A stretch of DNA of 27,604 nt from CAZZBK01 sp964652155 (GTDB lineage Bacteria > Planctomycetota > Planctomycetia > Pirellulales > PNKZ01): positions 1 through 27,604 of the forward strand of contig CAZZBK010000081.1 in NCBI GenBank assembly GCA_964652155.1, written 5' to 3'. The first letter of the stretch is position 1, and every line of letters begins with the position of its first letter. Positions 15,731 through 23,883 of the stretch are shown in pieces. The position numbers and the translations under genes are program-made. The notes beneath the pieces are model-generated. The model made no database searches and was not told the DNA's origin. It was given only the letters and a program-made list of their open reading frames with translations.

Positions 15731-16789
15731 CTATTTCGTCGTGGCTTCCGGGCGGGGTGCAACCGACGAGGCGGTCTCTTCGAGAGGGCCCCACAGTCTC
15801 ACGGCGGTGTCGAACCCCGCCGAGATCAGCCGCCGTTGCGAGGGCAGATAGCCGAGCGAGGTCACCGATCCGATGTGTCCCAAGAGGGGTTGCCGTTCGC
15901 TGAGCGTGGCGAGATCCCAGATCCGAATCACGTTGTCGCTGCCGCCGGCGACAAGCTGATTCGTCCCCGCGAACGTGAGCGACATGACTTTGCCCGCGGG
16001 CTTGGGGAGCGTCAGGATCGGTTGTCCGTCGGCGCTCCACAGGCGTATTTGGCGATCTTCGCCGCCGGAGGCCAACTGCTGGCTATCGGCCCGAAAGCAC
16101 AGGGCGCGAATACGTTGCCGATGGGCGTCGATCGTGGCGATGCTATGCGAGTTGTCCAGGTCCCAGAGTTGAATTTTGCCATTGCGTCCTGCCGCGGCCA
16201 GCCGACGTCCGTCGAGTGAGATGGCGAGCGCGCGCACGTCGGCCGTGTTGGTCGCAAGTCGTGCGGTGAGCGAATAGCCGGTCGTCTCGTAGACGCTGAG
16301 TTGATCGTTGAAGCCTCCGGCAATCAGTTGCTTGCCGTTGGGCGAATAGCCGACGCAGAACATGGCGATGTCCGACTCATCGAGCACGTGCAACTCATCG
16401 CCGCTGCGAGCGTCCCAAACGCGCAGCGTGCGATCGTCACTGGCCGAGACCAACTGCGTGCCGTCCGGATGAAAGGCCACGCCGCGTACCCAGTCGCCAT
16501 GGCCGCGAAAGGACCGCAGCAGTCGCCCGTCCGCGAGGCTCCACAGCCGGACGATGGAATCATCGCCCCCGGTGGCGACCAGAGTCGCCTCGCTGTTGAT
16601 GGCCAAACAGGAGAGCACGATCGGTTCAGCGCGCGCCGTCGAGACGGGCATTTGAATCGAACGGGGGACCAACTCGTCTTCAGCCCACGCGCGACCGACC
16701 CGCGTGGCAAGCGCCAGCAGCGTCAGCGCGCCGAGCAGACACGACCGCCAACTCGATACATGGAAAAGGTTTGTCGACACCGTGGGCAA
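15731..16789 (-). CDS. Exported WD40-repeat protein
   Basis: A protein of about 352 residues with a hydrophobic leader (about residues 15-36, ending GRAWA). Seven WD40 blades follow; their ends read RLWSL, RVWDA, SVYET, QLWDL, RLWSA, RIWDL and RLWGP, enough for one closed seven-blade propeller. The longest frame starts at TTG (16789), with a GTG at 16780 as the alternative; neither has a clear ribosome binding site. WD40 propellers are binding scaffolds; the leader suggests this one works outside the cytoplasm. It is the first gene of a probable operon with the SdrD-B/FG-GAP protein. Confidence 0.9.
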   Translation of the reverse strand: MPTVSTNLFHVSSWRSCLLGALTLLALATRVGRAWAEDELVPRSIQMPVSTARAEPIVLSCLAINSEATLVATGGDDSIVRLWSLADGRLLRSFRGHGDWVRGVAFHPDGTQLVSASDDRTLRVWDARSGDELHVLDESDIAMFCVGYSPNGKQLIAGGFNDQLSVYETTGYSLTARLATNTADVRALAISLDGRRLAAAGRNGKIQLWDLDNSHSIATIDAHRQRIRALCFRADSQQLASGGEDRQIRLWSADGQPILTLPKPAGKVMSLTFAGTNQLVAGGSDNVIRIWDLATLSERQPLLGHIGSVTSLGYLPSQRRLISAGFDTAVRLWGPLEETASSVAPRPEATTK

Positions 16790-16820
16790 CCGTGACCAAA
16801 GAAAGAATTTCTCTCGTCGA

Positions 16821-16850
16821 AATATCGGTCACCGATAGGCCTCGTGTCGA
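16821..16850 (-). promoter_or_regulatory. Candidate promoter with overlapping palindrome for the WD40 operon
   Basis: On the minus strand, TCGACA (16850-16845) and GATATT (16826-16821) are 18 bases apart. The 13-base palindrome ATCGGTCACCGAT (16824-16836) overlaps the -10 and spacer and looks like an operator. Both are predictions. Confidence 0.3.
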
Positions 16851-16964
16851 GCGAACGAAGAAATCGTCGGATCGAGAACGGTTGTTCCGACGGCAACGGT
16901 GGCAACGATTGCGTAAGCTGCCCGCAGAGTAACGATCGCAGCGGGTTTACGGACGCTTGCAAGA

Positions 16965-17618
16965 TCAGGTCGTCGGAGACTCGCCAAAGAGCGCCTGCAA
17001 GCAAATCTGCGACCAGGTTTCAAAGCCCGTGAGGTCGGCGAGCAGTTCGCGTACATCGCAGAACCCGCAGGCGAGGATCTCGCTCTCGCGGGGCTGCACG
17101 GAGGGGCGTTCGACATCGAAGATGTGGACCACGCCCAGGTGTACCTTGCCCACCTCGGTCAGGTCGTCGTTGATGAGACCGACGCACTGTTGCGTGTAAG
17201 GCGTGTCGATCGCGACCTCCTCGGCAAGTTCACGGCGCAAGCCTTCTTGGTAGGGGTCGGCAGACGCACCGGCCGCCGAGTCGAGCGACGAAACGGTGTC
17301 GATCGATGAGATATGACCGCCGATGCCGACGCTCCGTTTGCTGTGCAGACGACCTTCCCCCTGTCCTTTGCCGCGGGTGTATTGAAAGACCAGCGTGCGA
17401 CCGTCGGCCGTTGTGTGACGGAAGACGACGTAGGGAATCAACTGTTTGAACGACGGATCGCGCTCCATCTCGGGCCGGGGCAGGTAGCGGATGTTCCGCG
17501 GGTCGAGCAGCGTGTCCAGGTAGCGTTCCACATCGCGCGAGAAACCTTGGAAATGACCGAGGCTGTGAAACAACTCGGTCGGCGCTACCAACACGTGTTC
17601 GACGGCCGTTTCGAGCAT
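16965..17618 (-). CDS. Nudix-family phosphohydrolase (COG4112-like)
   Basis: A 217-residue cytoplasmic protein. The start at 17618 is preferred over the upstream ATG (17789) because AGGA lies six bases before it and the conserved sequence begins there (MLETAVEHVLVAPTELFHSLG). The N-terminal half carries the PRPEMERDPSFKQLIPYVVF segment typical of a family of predicted Nudix phosphoesterases. The Nudix box is present in extended form: GIGGH at 98-102, a loop of about 20 residues, then E125...RRELAEE (128-134) with the metal-binding glutamates. The substrate is unknown. It is divergent from the Gfo/Idh/MocA gene. Confidence 0.9.
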   Translation of the reverse strand: MLETAVEHVLVAPTELFHSLGHFQGFSRDVERYLDTLLDPRNIRYLPRPEMERDPSFKQLIPYVVFRHTTADGRTLVFQYTRGKGQGEGRLHSKRSVGIGGHISSIDTVSSLDSAAGASADPYQEGLRRELAEEVAIDTPYTQQCVGLINDDLTEVGKVHLGVVHIFDVERPSVQPRESEILACGFCDVRELLADLTGFETWSQICLQALFGESPTT

Positions 17619-17747
17619 GGCGAGTCCTGATGGCTGAGGAGACGAAGGCGAATGGAATAGGCTCAAAATATACGTGCTCGCCTTGAATTTTACGAGCGTC
17701 GACGCCGCGAATTTGCCCAATAATCGACCGCCGCTCGACGCCGCTCG

Positions 17748-17776
17748 TTGATTCATGCGCCGCGGGCGGGCACAAT
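17748..17776 (+). promoter_or_regulatory. Candidate promoter of the Gfo/Idh/MocA gene
   Basis: TTGATT (17748-17753) and CACAAT (17771-17776) are 17 bases apart, about 50 bases before the chosen ATG. Moderate match to the sigma70 consensus. Confidence 0.35.
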
Positions 17777-17826
17777 AGCTGCGATGCACGATGGGCTATC
17801 GAACCCCAATAACAGAGGACCTGCTC

Positions 17827-19062
17827 ATGCTTCCCACGCGGCGTGAATTTCTCGAACGATGCGCGGCGGTGTCGGCCTCGGCGCTCACGGCGGGCTACAC
17901 AGCCACGGCGCGCGGTTACGCCGCCAACGAAACGATCAGCGTCGCCTGCATTGGCACCGGCGGTCGATGTCGCAAACTGATGCAGTCGCTCAATACGATC
18001 CAGGGGGTCAAGATCGTCGCGGTGGCCGATATTTGGGACGTGCATCGCGAGATGGGCAAGCAACTGGCCGACCCCAAGGCCATCGCGGTCAACGACTATC
18101 GCGAACTGCTCGACCGCAAAGACATCGACGCGGTGTTGATCGGCGCTCCGGATCACTGGCATGTGCCGCTGACGATCGACGCCTGCCGCGCGGGCAAGGA
18201 CGTGTACGTCGAAAAACCCTTGACGCATGACGCAAGCGAAGGGGAAGCGGTGATCGCCGCGCAAGAAAAAAGCCAGCGTGTCGTGCAAGTCGGCAATCAG
18301 CAGCGGAGCATGCCGCACTTTCAGCAGGGATACGACATTATCCGTAGCGGGCAGTTGGGCGAGATCCACAAAGTACACCTGACCTGGAACCGCAACGCCC
18401 CGCGACACAAGCTCAATAAGCTGGGCATCGACCCCAAGAGCGTCGACTGGGCCAAGTTCTTGGGCTCCGCCCGAGAGCAGCCCTTCGACGAGTATCGCTT
18501 TCGCAACTGGCGTTGGTTTTGGGACTTTGGCGGCGGCATCTTAACTGACCTGATGGTGCATTTTATCGACGTGGCCAATTGGTACCTCGACCTCGACGCT
18601 CCCGCGACCGCCGCCACGATCGGCGACCACTTTCAGACCGCCGATTTGTGGGAAACTCCCGACACGATCCAAACCTTGCTGCGCTATCCGGACCAAAAAG
18701 TGCAAGTGTATTTCGAGGGGACATTCGTCAACGCCCGGAACGCGGCGATGCTCGAGTTTATGGGGAGCGAGGGGACACTGTACCTCGACCGTGGACGTTA
18801 CGAGCTGCATCCCGAGCGAAAGAGCGAACTGAAGTACCGCGAGCTTGTGCTCGGCACGGGACCGAGAGGGGCCGACTTCTACGATCAGCCCGACGGCGAG
18901 GTGCTGCATTTGGCCAACTGGCTGGAGTGCATCCGCAGCCGCCAAGCGCCCAACTCGCCGGTGCGAGCGGGTGTCGCGGCAGTGAAAGGGGCTCATTTGG
19001 GCAATCGAGCCTACCGCAGCGCGCAACTCGCCCGCTGGTCGCAGCTCACTGCGCAGAAATAA
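17827..19062 (+). CDS. Gfo/Idh/MocA family oxidoreductase, Tat-exported
   Basis: A 411-residue NAD(P)-dependent oxidoreductase of the sugar and inositol dehydrogenase superfamily. A twin-arginine leader (TRREFLERC, Arg5-Arg6, then an Ala-rich hydrophobic run) precedes the Rossmann fold (ACIGTGGR). EKP at 129-131 gives the conserved catalytic-region lysine. The C-terminal alpha/beta domain includes the WFWDFGGGILTDLMVHFIDV segment typical of planctomycete members. AGAGGA lies 7 bases before this ATG, so the ATG at 17791 is unlikely. Likely a periplasmic sugar-derivative oxidoreductase; the substrate is unknown. It is followed by the methyltransferase gene after 53 bases. Confidence 0.93.
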   Translation: MLPTRREFLERCAAVSASALTAGYTATARGYAANETISVACIGTGGRCRKLMQSLNTIQGVKIVAVADIWDVHREMGKQLADPKAIAVNDYRELLDRKDIDAVLIGAPDHWHVPLTIDACRAGKDVYVEKPLTHDASEGEAVIAAQEKSQRVVQVGNQQRSMPHFQQGYDIIRSGQLGEIHKVHLTWNRNAPRHKLNKLGIDPKSVDWAKFLGSAREQPFDEYRFRNWRWFWDFGGGILTDLMVHFIDVANWYLDLDAPATAATIGDHFQTADLWETPDTIQTLLRYPDQKVQVYFEGTFVNARNAAMLEFMGSEGTLYLDRGRYELHPERKSELKYRELVLGTGPRGADFYDQPDGEVLHLANWLECIRSRQAPNSPVRAGVAAVKGAHLGNRAYRSAQLARWSQLTAQK

Positions 19063-19115
19063 CCGCCACGCCCTTACGCAGCCACGCACGACTCAGCACC
19101 CCTAGGGCAGTATTC

Positions 19116-19886
19116 ATGGCCGACTTCGATCTGACTCCGCTGATTCAAAACACGTGCGCCCTCGTGGGTCAATGGGAGCACCTAGCCGCGCTGCAACTTG
19201 CCGAGGCGTTGGGTGGCCCGGTGGTCCAGGATGGACCGTTCAAGGGGATGTTGCTCGACTTGAACCTGAACATCACGGGGCTGCCTCGCAAGCTGATCGG
19301 CTCATACGAGGCGGAGTTGCATCACTTTGTCGAGGCTGCCCTGAACCAGCGACCCCAACGGGTGATCAACATCGGCGCGGCCGAGGGGTATTACACGATC
19401 GGCGCGGCGCGGCGGCTACGCGAGTCGACCGTCATCGCGTTCGAGACGGAAAGCCGCTGGCGCGTCGCGCTCGACAAGCTGGCGGGGATCAATCAACTGG
19501 CCGGACGCATTCACCTCGGCGGCACCTGCACGATCACGGACCTGCTGGGCTGCGTGGCCTCGGGATCGTTGCTGATTGTCGACGTGGAAGGGGCCGAGGT
19601 GGAACTGCTCGACCCGGCCATCGTGCCCGCCCTGCGGCATTGCACAATCCTGGTCGAGACCCACGAGTTTGCGAAGCCGGGGAGCGTGGCCGAGTTGCGG
19701 CGCCGCTTCGAGCCGACCCACGTGGTGCAGACGATGGACGCCAAGCCGCGTCGCCTGATGGACTTTCCGCTCTTTCGCCAGGTCATTCCGCAACGGGTGT
19801 GGTGGAGCGGGATCTATGCCGAGATGGTGCTCAACGAGTTCCGCGCGGTCGACCAGGGGTGGCTCTTCATGAGCGTGCGCGGCTAG
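19116..19886 (+). CDS. SAM-dependent methyltransferase, FkbM-like
   Basis: A 256-residue cytoplasmic protein. The SAM-binding motif I is VINIGAAEGYYTIG (from Val83). DVEGAE (156-161) is the acidic motif seen in FkbM-type methyltransferases. ILVETHEF (about 180) follows. FkbM-type enzymes usually methylate hydroxyl groups of sugars or small molecules; the acceptor is unknown. The ATG at 19116 is the natural start, because upstream in-frame sequence overlaps the oxidoreductase gene in another frame. No strong ribosome binding site. Confidence 0.82.
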   Translation: MADFDLTPLIQNTCALVGQWEHLAALQLAEALGGPVVQDGPFKGMLLDLNLNITGLPRKLIGSYEAELHHFVEAALNQRPQRVINIGAAEGYYTIGAARRLRESTVIAFETESRWRVALDKLAGINQLAGRIHLGGTCTITDLLGCVASGSLLIVDVEGAEVELLDPAIVPALRHCTILVETHEFAKPGSVAELRRRFEPTHVVQTMDAKPRRLMDFPLFRQVIPQRVWWSGIYAEMVLNEFRAVDQGWLFMSVRG

Positions 19887-19915
19887 AGCAATTTTCAGAA
19901 CCATCTTTCGAGTGC

Positions 19916-19971
19916 CATGCCCACGGCTTGGCGTGGGCATGTACGCGCATGGCCACGCGGACGTGGCCATG
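19916..19971. repeat. Two tandem perfect hairpins between convergent genes
   Basis: CATGCCCACG (19916-19925) pairs with CGTGGGCATG (19932-19941) around a 6-base loop. CATGGCCACG (19948-19957) pairs with CGTGGCCATG (19962-19971) around a 4-base loop. The two stems differ at only one base pair position (C-G against G-C), so both helices are kept despite the change. They sit between the methyltransferase and ppx genes, which converge, and may terminate both. Confidence 0.75.
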
Positions 19972-20031
19972 GCACCCCAACGAACGCTACAACCATCTGA
20001 AACGTGCTCTAGTGACACGCGGGCTAGGCAA

Positions 20032-21621
20032 CTATTTCGGCAGCGATGCGGCGACGCCGGTAGCGAGTGGTTGCCACTCGAATTTCAAATCGACGTCGAA
20101 GGCTTTCTCGAAGTAGTTGGCCCGTCGCTCGGCGGTCCACAGATCGACCTCGGGCTGCTCGGCCGAGTGAATGGCCATCACGACGTGTTTGCCCTTGATC
20201 GTGAGGGTGACGTTTTTTACCTGCTGAGTATTCGTGCGGTCGAGCCCGCCGGCGATTCGCAGGATGGAGGTCAATTGGCGCACGCGCTGTTGATCCCGCG
20301 GGCTCAACTGACTGAAATTCTGGTGTTTTTTCTTGGGACCCGACCCGCGGTGGTAACGCGCCAAGTTGGCGATCAGTTCGAGTTCGTGGGGTTGGAAGCC
20401 GGGCAGGCTGCTGTTGAGGATCAGGTAATAGCTGTGTTTATGATGCTGTTCGTAATTGATCAAGTAGCCGACATCTTCGAGCCGGGCCGCGGCTTCGAGC
20501 AACGCGCGGTCGCTGGCCTCGAGATCAAAGGCTTCGACGAGTTGGGCATAGATGCTACCGGCGAGTTGAGCCACGTGCCGCACGTGACTGAGGTCGACCC
20601 CGCAGCGGGTTGCGAACGAGTCGACCGCCGCCTCGCGATCGACGCCGCTCTCGGCGGCCCCCTGCACGCCGTCGATCATGGAGAGCAGCAAGCCGTCGCG
20701 CACGCCGCGATCATGGACGGTCACGCGATTCAAATTGAAGTGCCGCAGCAGACGGTCGATGATGGCCACGCCGGCGACGATGATGTCGGCGCGGTCGGGA
20801 CTCAATCCCGGCAGCGCGCGGCGAGCTTCGCACGACATCTTCCGCAGGCGGTCGAGCCAGTGCCGCACGTCGGCCCGATAAACCTCAAAACCGCGCAGCG
20901 GCATGCCGGTCTGCCCCCGGCTGGCCAGCACCATCTCGGCAAGTGTCGTGAAGGTGCCCCCCGAGCCGATGAGCATGTGCGGGTCGAGCAGTACGTTGCG
21001 GGTATGTTTGCGCAGCTCGCGATCGATTTCGTCGATCATGTCCTCGAACTGCTCGTTGCTCATGGGCGCATTGGCGGCGAATCGCTCGGTGAACCGGACG
21101 GCTCCCAAGGCGGTCGTGCAAATGGCTTCGATGACATTGCCCGAGGCGAGGATGAGCTCGGTGCTGCCGCCACCGGTGTCGGCCACGGCCACGTTTTTGT
21201 TGTCGAGATGAAAGTGCCTGGCGACGCTTTTGAAGGCGAGATGCGCTTCGTGCCGAGCGCTGATGACCTGCACGTCGAGGTCGAGTTCGTCTTTGACCCG
21301 GCGGACGAAGGCTGGTCCGTTGGTCGCCTCGCGGACGGCGCAGGTGGCGATCACGCGCAGCTCGCGGACTTGGTAACCGAGGGCAATTTGCTTCATGCGG
21401 CGTAGGGCGTCGAGCGATTGCTCGATGGCCTCGTCGCTCAGCGCGCCGCTTTCGCCCAGCCCTTTGCTGAGCCGGGTGGATGATTTTTCTTCGTCGAGGA
21501 CACGGTAGTTCCCCTCGCGGAGCGGTTCGGCAATGACCAAACGAATGCTATTGCTACCGACATCGATGGCCCCCAGCCGGGAGCCAATCTCGCTCGACAA
21601 GACAAATTGTTTCTCTTCCAT
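20032..21621 (-). CDS. ppx: Ppx/GppA phosphatase (exopolyphosphatase / pppGpp phosphatase) with HD-type domain
   Basis: Hydrolyses polyphosphate and/or the pppGpp gamma-phosphate. From this ATG the protein has 529 residues. The N-terminal sugar-kinase/Hsp70-like fold has AIDVGSNSIRLV (18-29), a second phosphate-binding loop ADTGGGSTEL and the SGGTFTTLAEM segment. The C-terminal part (about 310 to 500) has LEDVGYLINYEQHHKHSYYL, an HD-superfamily helical domain. A longer frame starts at ATG 21675, but those 18 codons use rare-looking TCA/TCT/GCA codons and a candidate promoter would start transcription there, so 21621 is preferred. It is divergent from ribF. Confidence 0.93.
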   Translation of the reverse strand: MEEKQFVLSSEIGSRLGAIDVGSNSIRLVIAEPLREGNYRVLDEEKSSTRLSKGLGESGALSDEAIEQSLDALRRMKQIALGYQVRELRVIATCAVREATNGPAFVRRVKDELDLDVQVISARHEAHLAFKSVARHFHLDNKNVAVADTGGGSTELILASGNVIEAICTTALGAVRFTERFAANAPMSNEQFEDMIDEIDRELRKHTRNVLLDPHMLIGSGGTFTTLAEMVLASRGQTGMPLRGFEVYRADVRHWLDRLRKMSCEARRALPGLSPDRADIIVAGVAIIDRLLRHFNLNRVTVHDRGVRDGLLLSMIDGVQGAAESGVDREAAVDSFATRCGVDLSHVRHVAQLAGSIYAQLVEAFDLEASDRALLEAAARLEDVGYLINYEQHHKHSYYLILNSSLPGFQPHELELIANLARYHRGSGPKKKHQNFSQLSPRDQQRVRQLTSILRIAGGLDRTNTQQVKNVTLTIKGKHVVMAIHSAEQPEVDLWTAERRANYFEKAFDVDLKFEWQPLATGVAASLPK

Positions 21622-21680
21622 CGTGGATGAAGAATCCAACGTTGCAGATCGGTATGAGGGCGCAGCGACGATCATGCTTC

Positions 21681-21709
21681 ACCATACCACACTCTAGCCA
21701 TTCTGTCAG
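21681..21709 (-). promoter_or_regulatory. Candidate ppx promoter
   Basis: On the minus strand, CTGACA (21709-21704) and TATGGT (21686-21681) are 17 bases apart. Transcription would start near 21674, just upstream of the preferred ppx start. Confidence 0.3.
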
Positions 21710-21721
21710 GGACGAGTGCGA

Positions 21722-21750
21722 TTGACCGTCGGAAAGTCGTGCCCCATAAT
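21722..21750 (+). promoter_or_regulatory. Sigma70-type promoter for ribF-nrnA
   Basis: TTGACC (21722-21727) and CATAAT (21745-21750) are exactly 17 bases apart, each 5 of 6 to consensus. Transcription would begin near 21757, giving a leader of about 80 bases. Confidence 0.5.
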
Positions 21751-21775
21751 CGTTTTCTAACACGGTCGACCCGTT

Positions 21776-21792
21776 TCGACCGATCCGGTCGA
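21776..21792. promoter_or_regulatory. Palindrome in the ribF leader
   Basis: TCGACCG and CGGTCGA flank ATC, a perfect 7-base inverted repeat downstream of the predicted transcription start. It is too small to be the FMN riboswitch and could be an operator or a small hairpin. Confidence 0.3.
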
Positions 21793-21835
21793 TCGATTCG
21801 TAGAGCCCATGCGAATGGGTTGCGAGCGAGGTGTT

Positions 21836-22795
21836 GTGAAACTATTCCGCGATTTGTCGCAATTGCCCAATGCCTTCCGCCGCGGCGGCGTGTCGATTGG
21901 CAATTTTGACGGCGTGCACCTCGGCCACGCGCGGATTGTCGAGCGGCTCAAGGCACTCTCGAAAGCCGTGAATGGCCCGGCCGTGATCTTCACGTTCGAT
22001 CCGCATCCGGTGCGGTTGCTGCGTCCGAGCGAAGCGCCGCCCCCCCTCACCTGGACGGATCGCAAAGCCCAACTGCTCAGTGAGCTCGGGGTCGACGCGA
22101 TGGTCGCTTTTCCGACCGATCGGGCGTTGCTCGCGTTGTCGCCGGAGGAATTCTTTGCCGACATCGTGTGCCGCTCGCTGGGCGCTCGAGCGCTGGTCGA
22201 GGGGCCCAATTTTCGCTTTGGTCAAGGGCGTCGCGGCGACGTGGGATTGCTCGACACCCTGGTGAAACGCAATCGCATGCAGTTGGAAATCGTCGCGCCG
22301 ATCGAGGTCGACGGTCAGATTGTTTCGAGCAGTCGGGTCCGACAGGCGTTGCTTGCGGGTCGAGTGGACGAGGCTCGCTTGCTGCTCACGCGACCCTACC
22401 GGATTCGCGGCATGGTGACCCACGGCGCGTCGCGTGGCGCGTCGTTGGGCTTTCCCACCGCGAATGTCGATGCCATCGACACGCTCGTTCCGGCCGTGGG
22501 GGTCTACGCCGGCATGGCCCACACGGTCGGCTCGAAGTGGCCCGCGGCCATCCATGTCGGCCCCAACCCGACCTTCGGCGAGCAAGCGCTCAAGATCGAA
22601 GTCCACCTCATCGGCTACCAAGGTTCTTTGTACGGCGAGCCATTGGAAGTAGACTTCTTGTCCCGGCTGCGCGATACGCGGCCGTTTGCCAGTGTCGATG
22701 AACTGAAGACGCAGCTGCATCAAGATATTGAGCGTGCCGCTCAGGTCGTGCGACAGATACAATCCCCGCTCGAAGCGGAAGACACCAGCGAGTAA
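21836..22795 (+). CDS. ribF: Bifunctional riboflavin kinase / FAD synthetase
   Basis: Makes FMN from riboflavin and then FAD. A 319-residue protein from the GTG at 21836, chosen because GAGG lies 5 bases upstream and the product then begins MKLFRDL, like known RibF proteins; an upstream ATG (21809) is possible. The adenylyltransferase half has SIGNFDGVHLGH (20-31) and VSSSRVR (163-169). The kinase half starts near 190 and has GFPTANV (205-211) and a GVY block; GPNPTFG follows. It heads a probable operon with nrnA. Confidence 0.96.
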   Translation: MKLFRDLSQLPNAFRRGGVSIGNFDGVHLGHARIVERLKALSKAVNGPAVIFTFDPHPVRLLRPSEAPPPLTWTDRKAQLLSELGVDAMVAFPTDRALLALSPEEFFADIVCRSLGARALVEGPNFRFGQGRRGDVGLLDTLVKRNRMQLEIVAPIEVDGQIVSSSRVRQALLAGRVDEARLLLTRPYRIRGMVTHGASRGASLGFPTANVDAIDTLVPAVGVYAGMAHTVGSKWPAAIHVGPNPTFGEQALKIEVHLIGYQGSLYGEPLEVDFLSRLRDTRPFASVDELKTQLHQDIERAAQVVRQIQSPLEAEDTSE

Positions 22796-22806
22796 ATGAG
22801 TGCCCC

Positions 22807-23790
22807 ATGAGCGTCGATTGGAAACGGTTCGTCGAGATTGTCCGCAGCCACCAGCGGTTCGTGCTCACCAGCCATATTCGGCCCGACGCCGATGCGTTGG
22901 GCAGCGAGTTGGGCATGGCCGGGGTGCTCGCGGCGCTTGGCAAGCAGGTGCGGATCGTCAACGGCCAGGCCACGCCCCCGAACCTCAAATTTCTCGACCC
23001 TGAACAAAAGATCAAGGCGATCAACGTCGACATCACGCCCGCCGAGCTCGCCGACGCCGAAGTGCTGATCGTGCTCGACACCAGCGCTTGGATCCAGTTG
23101 GGGCCGATGGCCGACGTCGTGCGCGGGCTCAAGGCCCGCAAACTGATCGTCGACCATCACGTGAGCCAAGACGACCTGGGGGCCGAGCTGTTTAAGGACA
23201 CGACGGCCGAGGCCACGGGTCGCCTGGTGGTCGACGCAGCCCATGCCCTCGACGTGAAATTGACCCCCGAGTTGGCGACGCCCCTGTTCGCGGCGATCGC
23301 CACCGATACCGGTTGGTACCGTTTTGCGTCGACCTCGGGGAACACCTATCGCTACGGGGGCGAACTGGTCGATGCTGGCGCGCAGCCGTCGGCAATCTAC
23401 CGGCAGCTTTATGAGCAGGACTCGCTCGCCCGTATTCACCTGATTGGCCGCGCGCTGAGCCGCACGGTGGGCGAGCTCAACGGGCGGCTGATTTACACCT
23501 ATATTCAACGCGCCGACTTCGACGAGCTCAAAGCCCATCCGAGCGACACCGAGGACGTCATCAATATCACGTTGCAGGTTGGTGGCACCGAGGTGGCGGT
23601 GATTTTCGTCGAGTTGCTCGGCGGCGGCGTCAAGGTGAGCTTCCGCTCGCGCAGCCGCGTCGACTGTAGCAAGCTGGCGGAGAATTTTTTGGGCGGAGGT
23701 CACAAAGCCGCCGCCGGAGCGACGATTCACGAGTCGCTTGAAGTTGCCCGGACGAAAGTGCTTGACGTTGTGCGCGCTGCGATGGGATAA
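22807..23790 (+). CDS. nrnA: DHH/DHHA1 phosphoesterase, NrnA-like (nano-RNase / pAp phosphatase)
   Basis: A 327-residue cytoplasmic protein that likely degrades 2-5 base RNA fragments and/or dephosphorylates pAp. The metal-binding SHIRPDADALGS lies at 22-33 (Asp27, Asp29), VLD follows at about 93, and the DHH motif (VDHH, Asp116-His117-His118) is complete. The DHHA1 domain ends in GGGHKAAAG (296-304), which binds substrate. The start lies 11 bases after the ribF stop, so the two are probably cotranscribed. Full family length. Confidence 0.93.
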   Translation: MSVDWKRFVEIVRSHQRFVLTSHIRPDADALGSELGMAGVLAALGKQVRIVNGQATPPNLKFLDPEQKIKAINVDITPAELADAEVLIVLDTSAWIQLGPMADVVRGLKARKLIVDHHVSQDDLGAELFKDTTAEATGRLVVDAAHALDVKLTPELATPLFAAIATDTGWYRFASTSGNTYRYGGELVDAGAQPSAIYRQLYEQDSLARIHLIGRALSRTVGELNGRLIYTYIQRADFDELKAHPSDTEDVINITLQVGGTEVAVIFVELLGGGVKVSFRSRSRVDCSKLAENFLGGGHKAAAGATIHESLEVARTKVLDVVRAAMG

Positions 23791-23796
23791 TTGACC

Positions 23797-23816
23797 GGTC
23801 GCATTTTGATGCGACC
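23797..23816 (+). terminator. Hairpin just after nrnA
   Basis: GGTCGCA (23797-23803) pairs with TGCGACC (23810-23816) around TTTTGA, six bases past the nrnA stop. There is no T run after it, so the role is uncertain. AACCGG-TTG-CCGGTT follows near 23839-23853. Confidence 0.4.
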
Positions 23817-23883
23817 CCCGCCTACCAGCCTTTCGCAAACCGGTTGCCGGTTCCCCCTAAACTTTTTCGCAAGGATCATCGCG

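Noticed and set aside
17619..17789. N-terminal extension of the Nudix gene to ATG 17789
   Set aside because: The extra 57 residues are basic and low in family resemblance, while AGGA precedes the internal ATG at the point where conservation begins.
19912..21405. 497-codon plus-strand frame opposite ppx
   Set aside because: Antisense of a fully recognisable Ppx/GppA gene; no ribosome binding site or domain of its own.
21751..21835. Possible FMN riboswitch in the ribF leader
   Set aside because: The leader is only about 80 bases and lacks the multi-stem conserved core; only one 7-base inverted repeat is visible.
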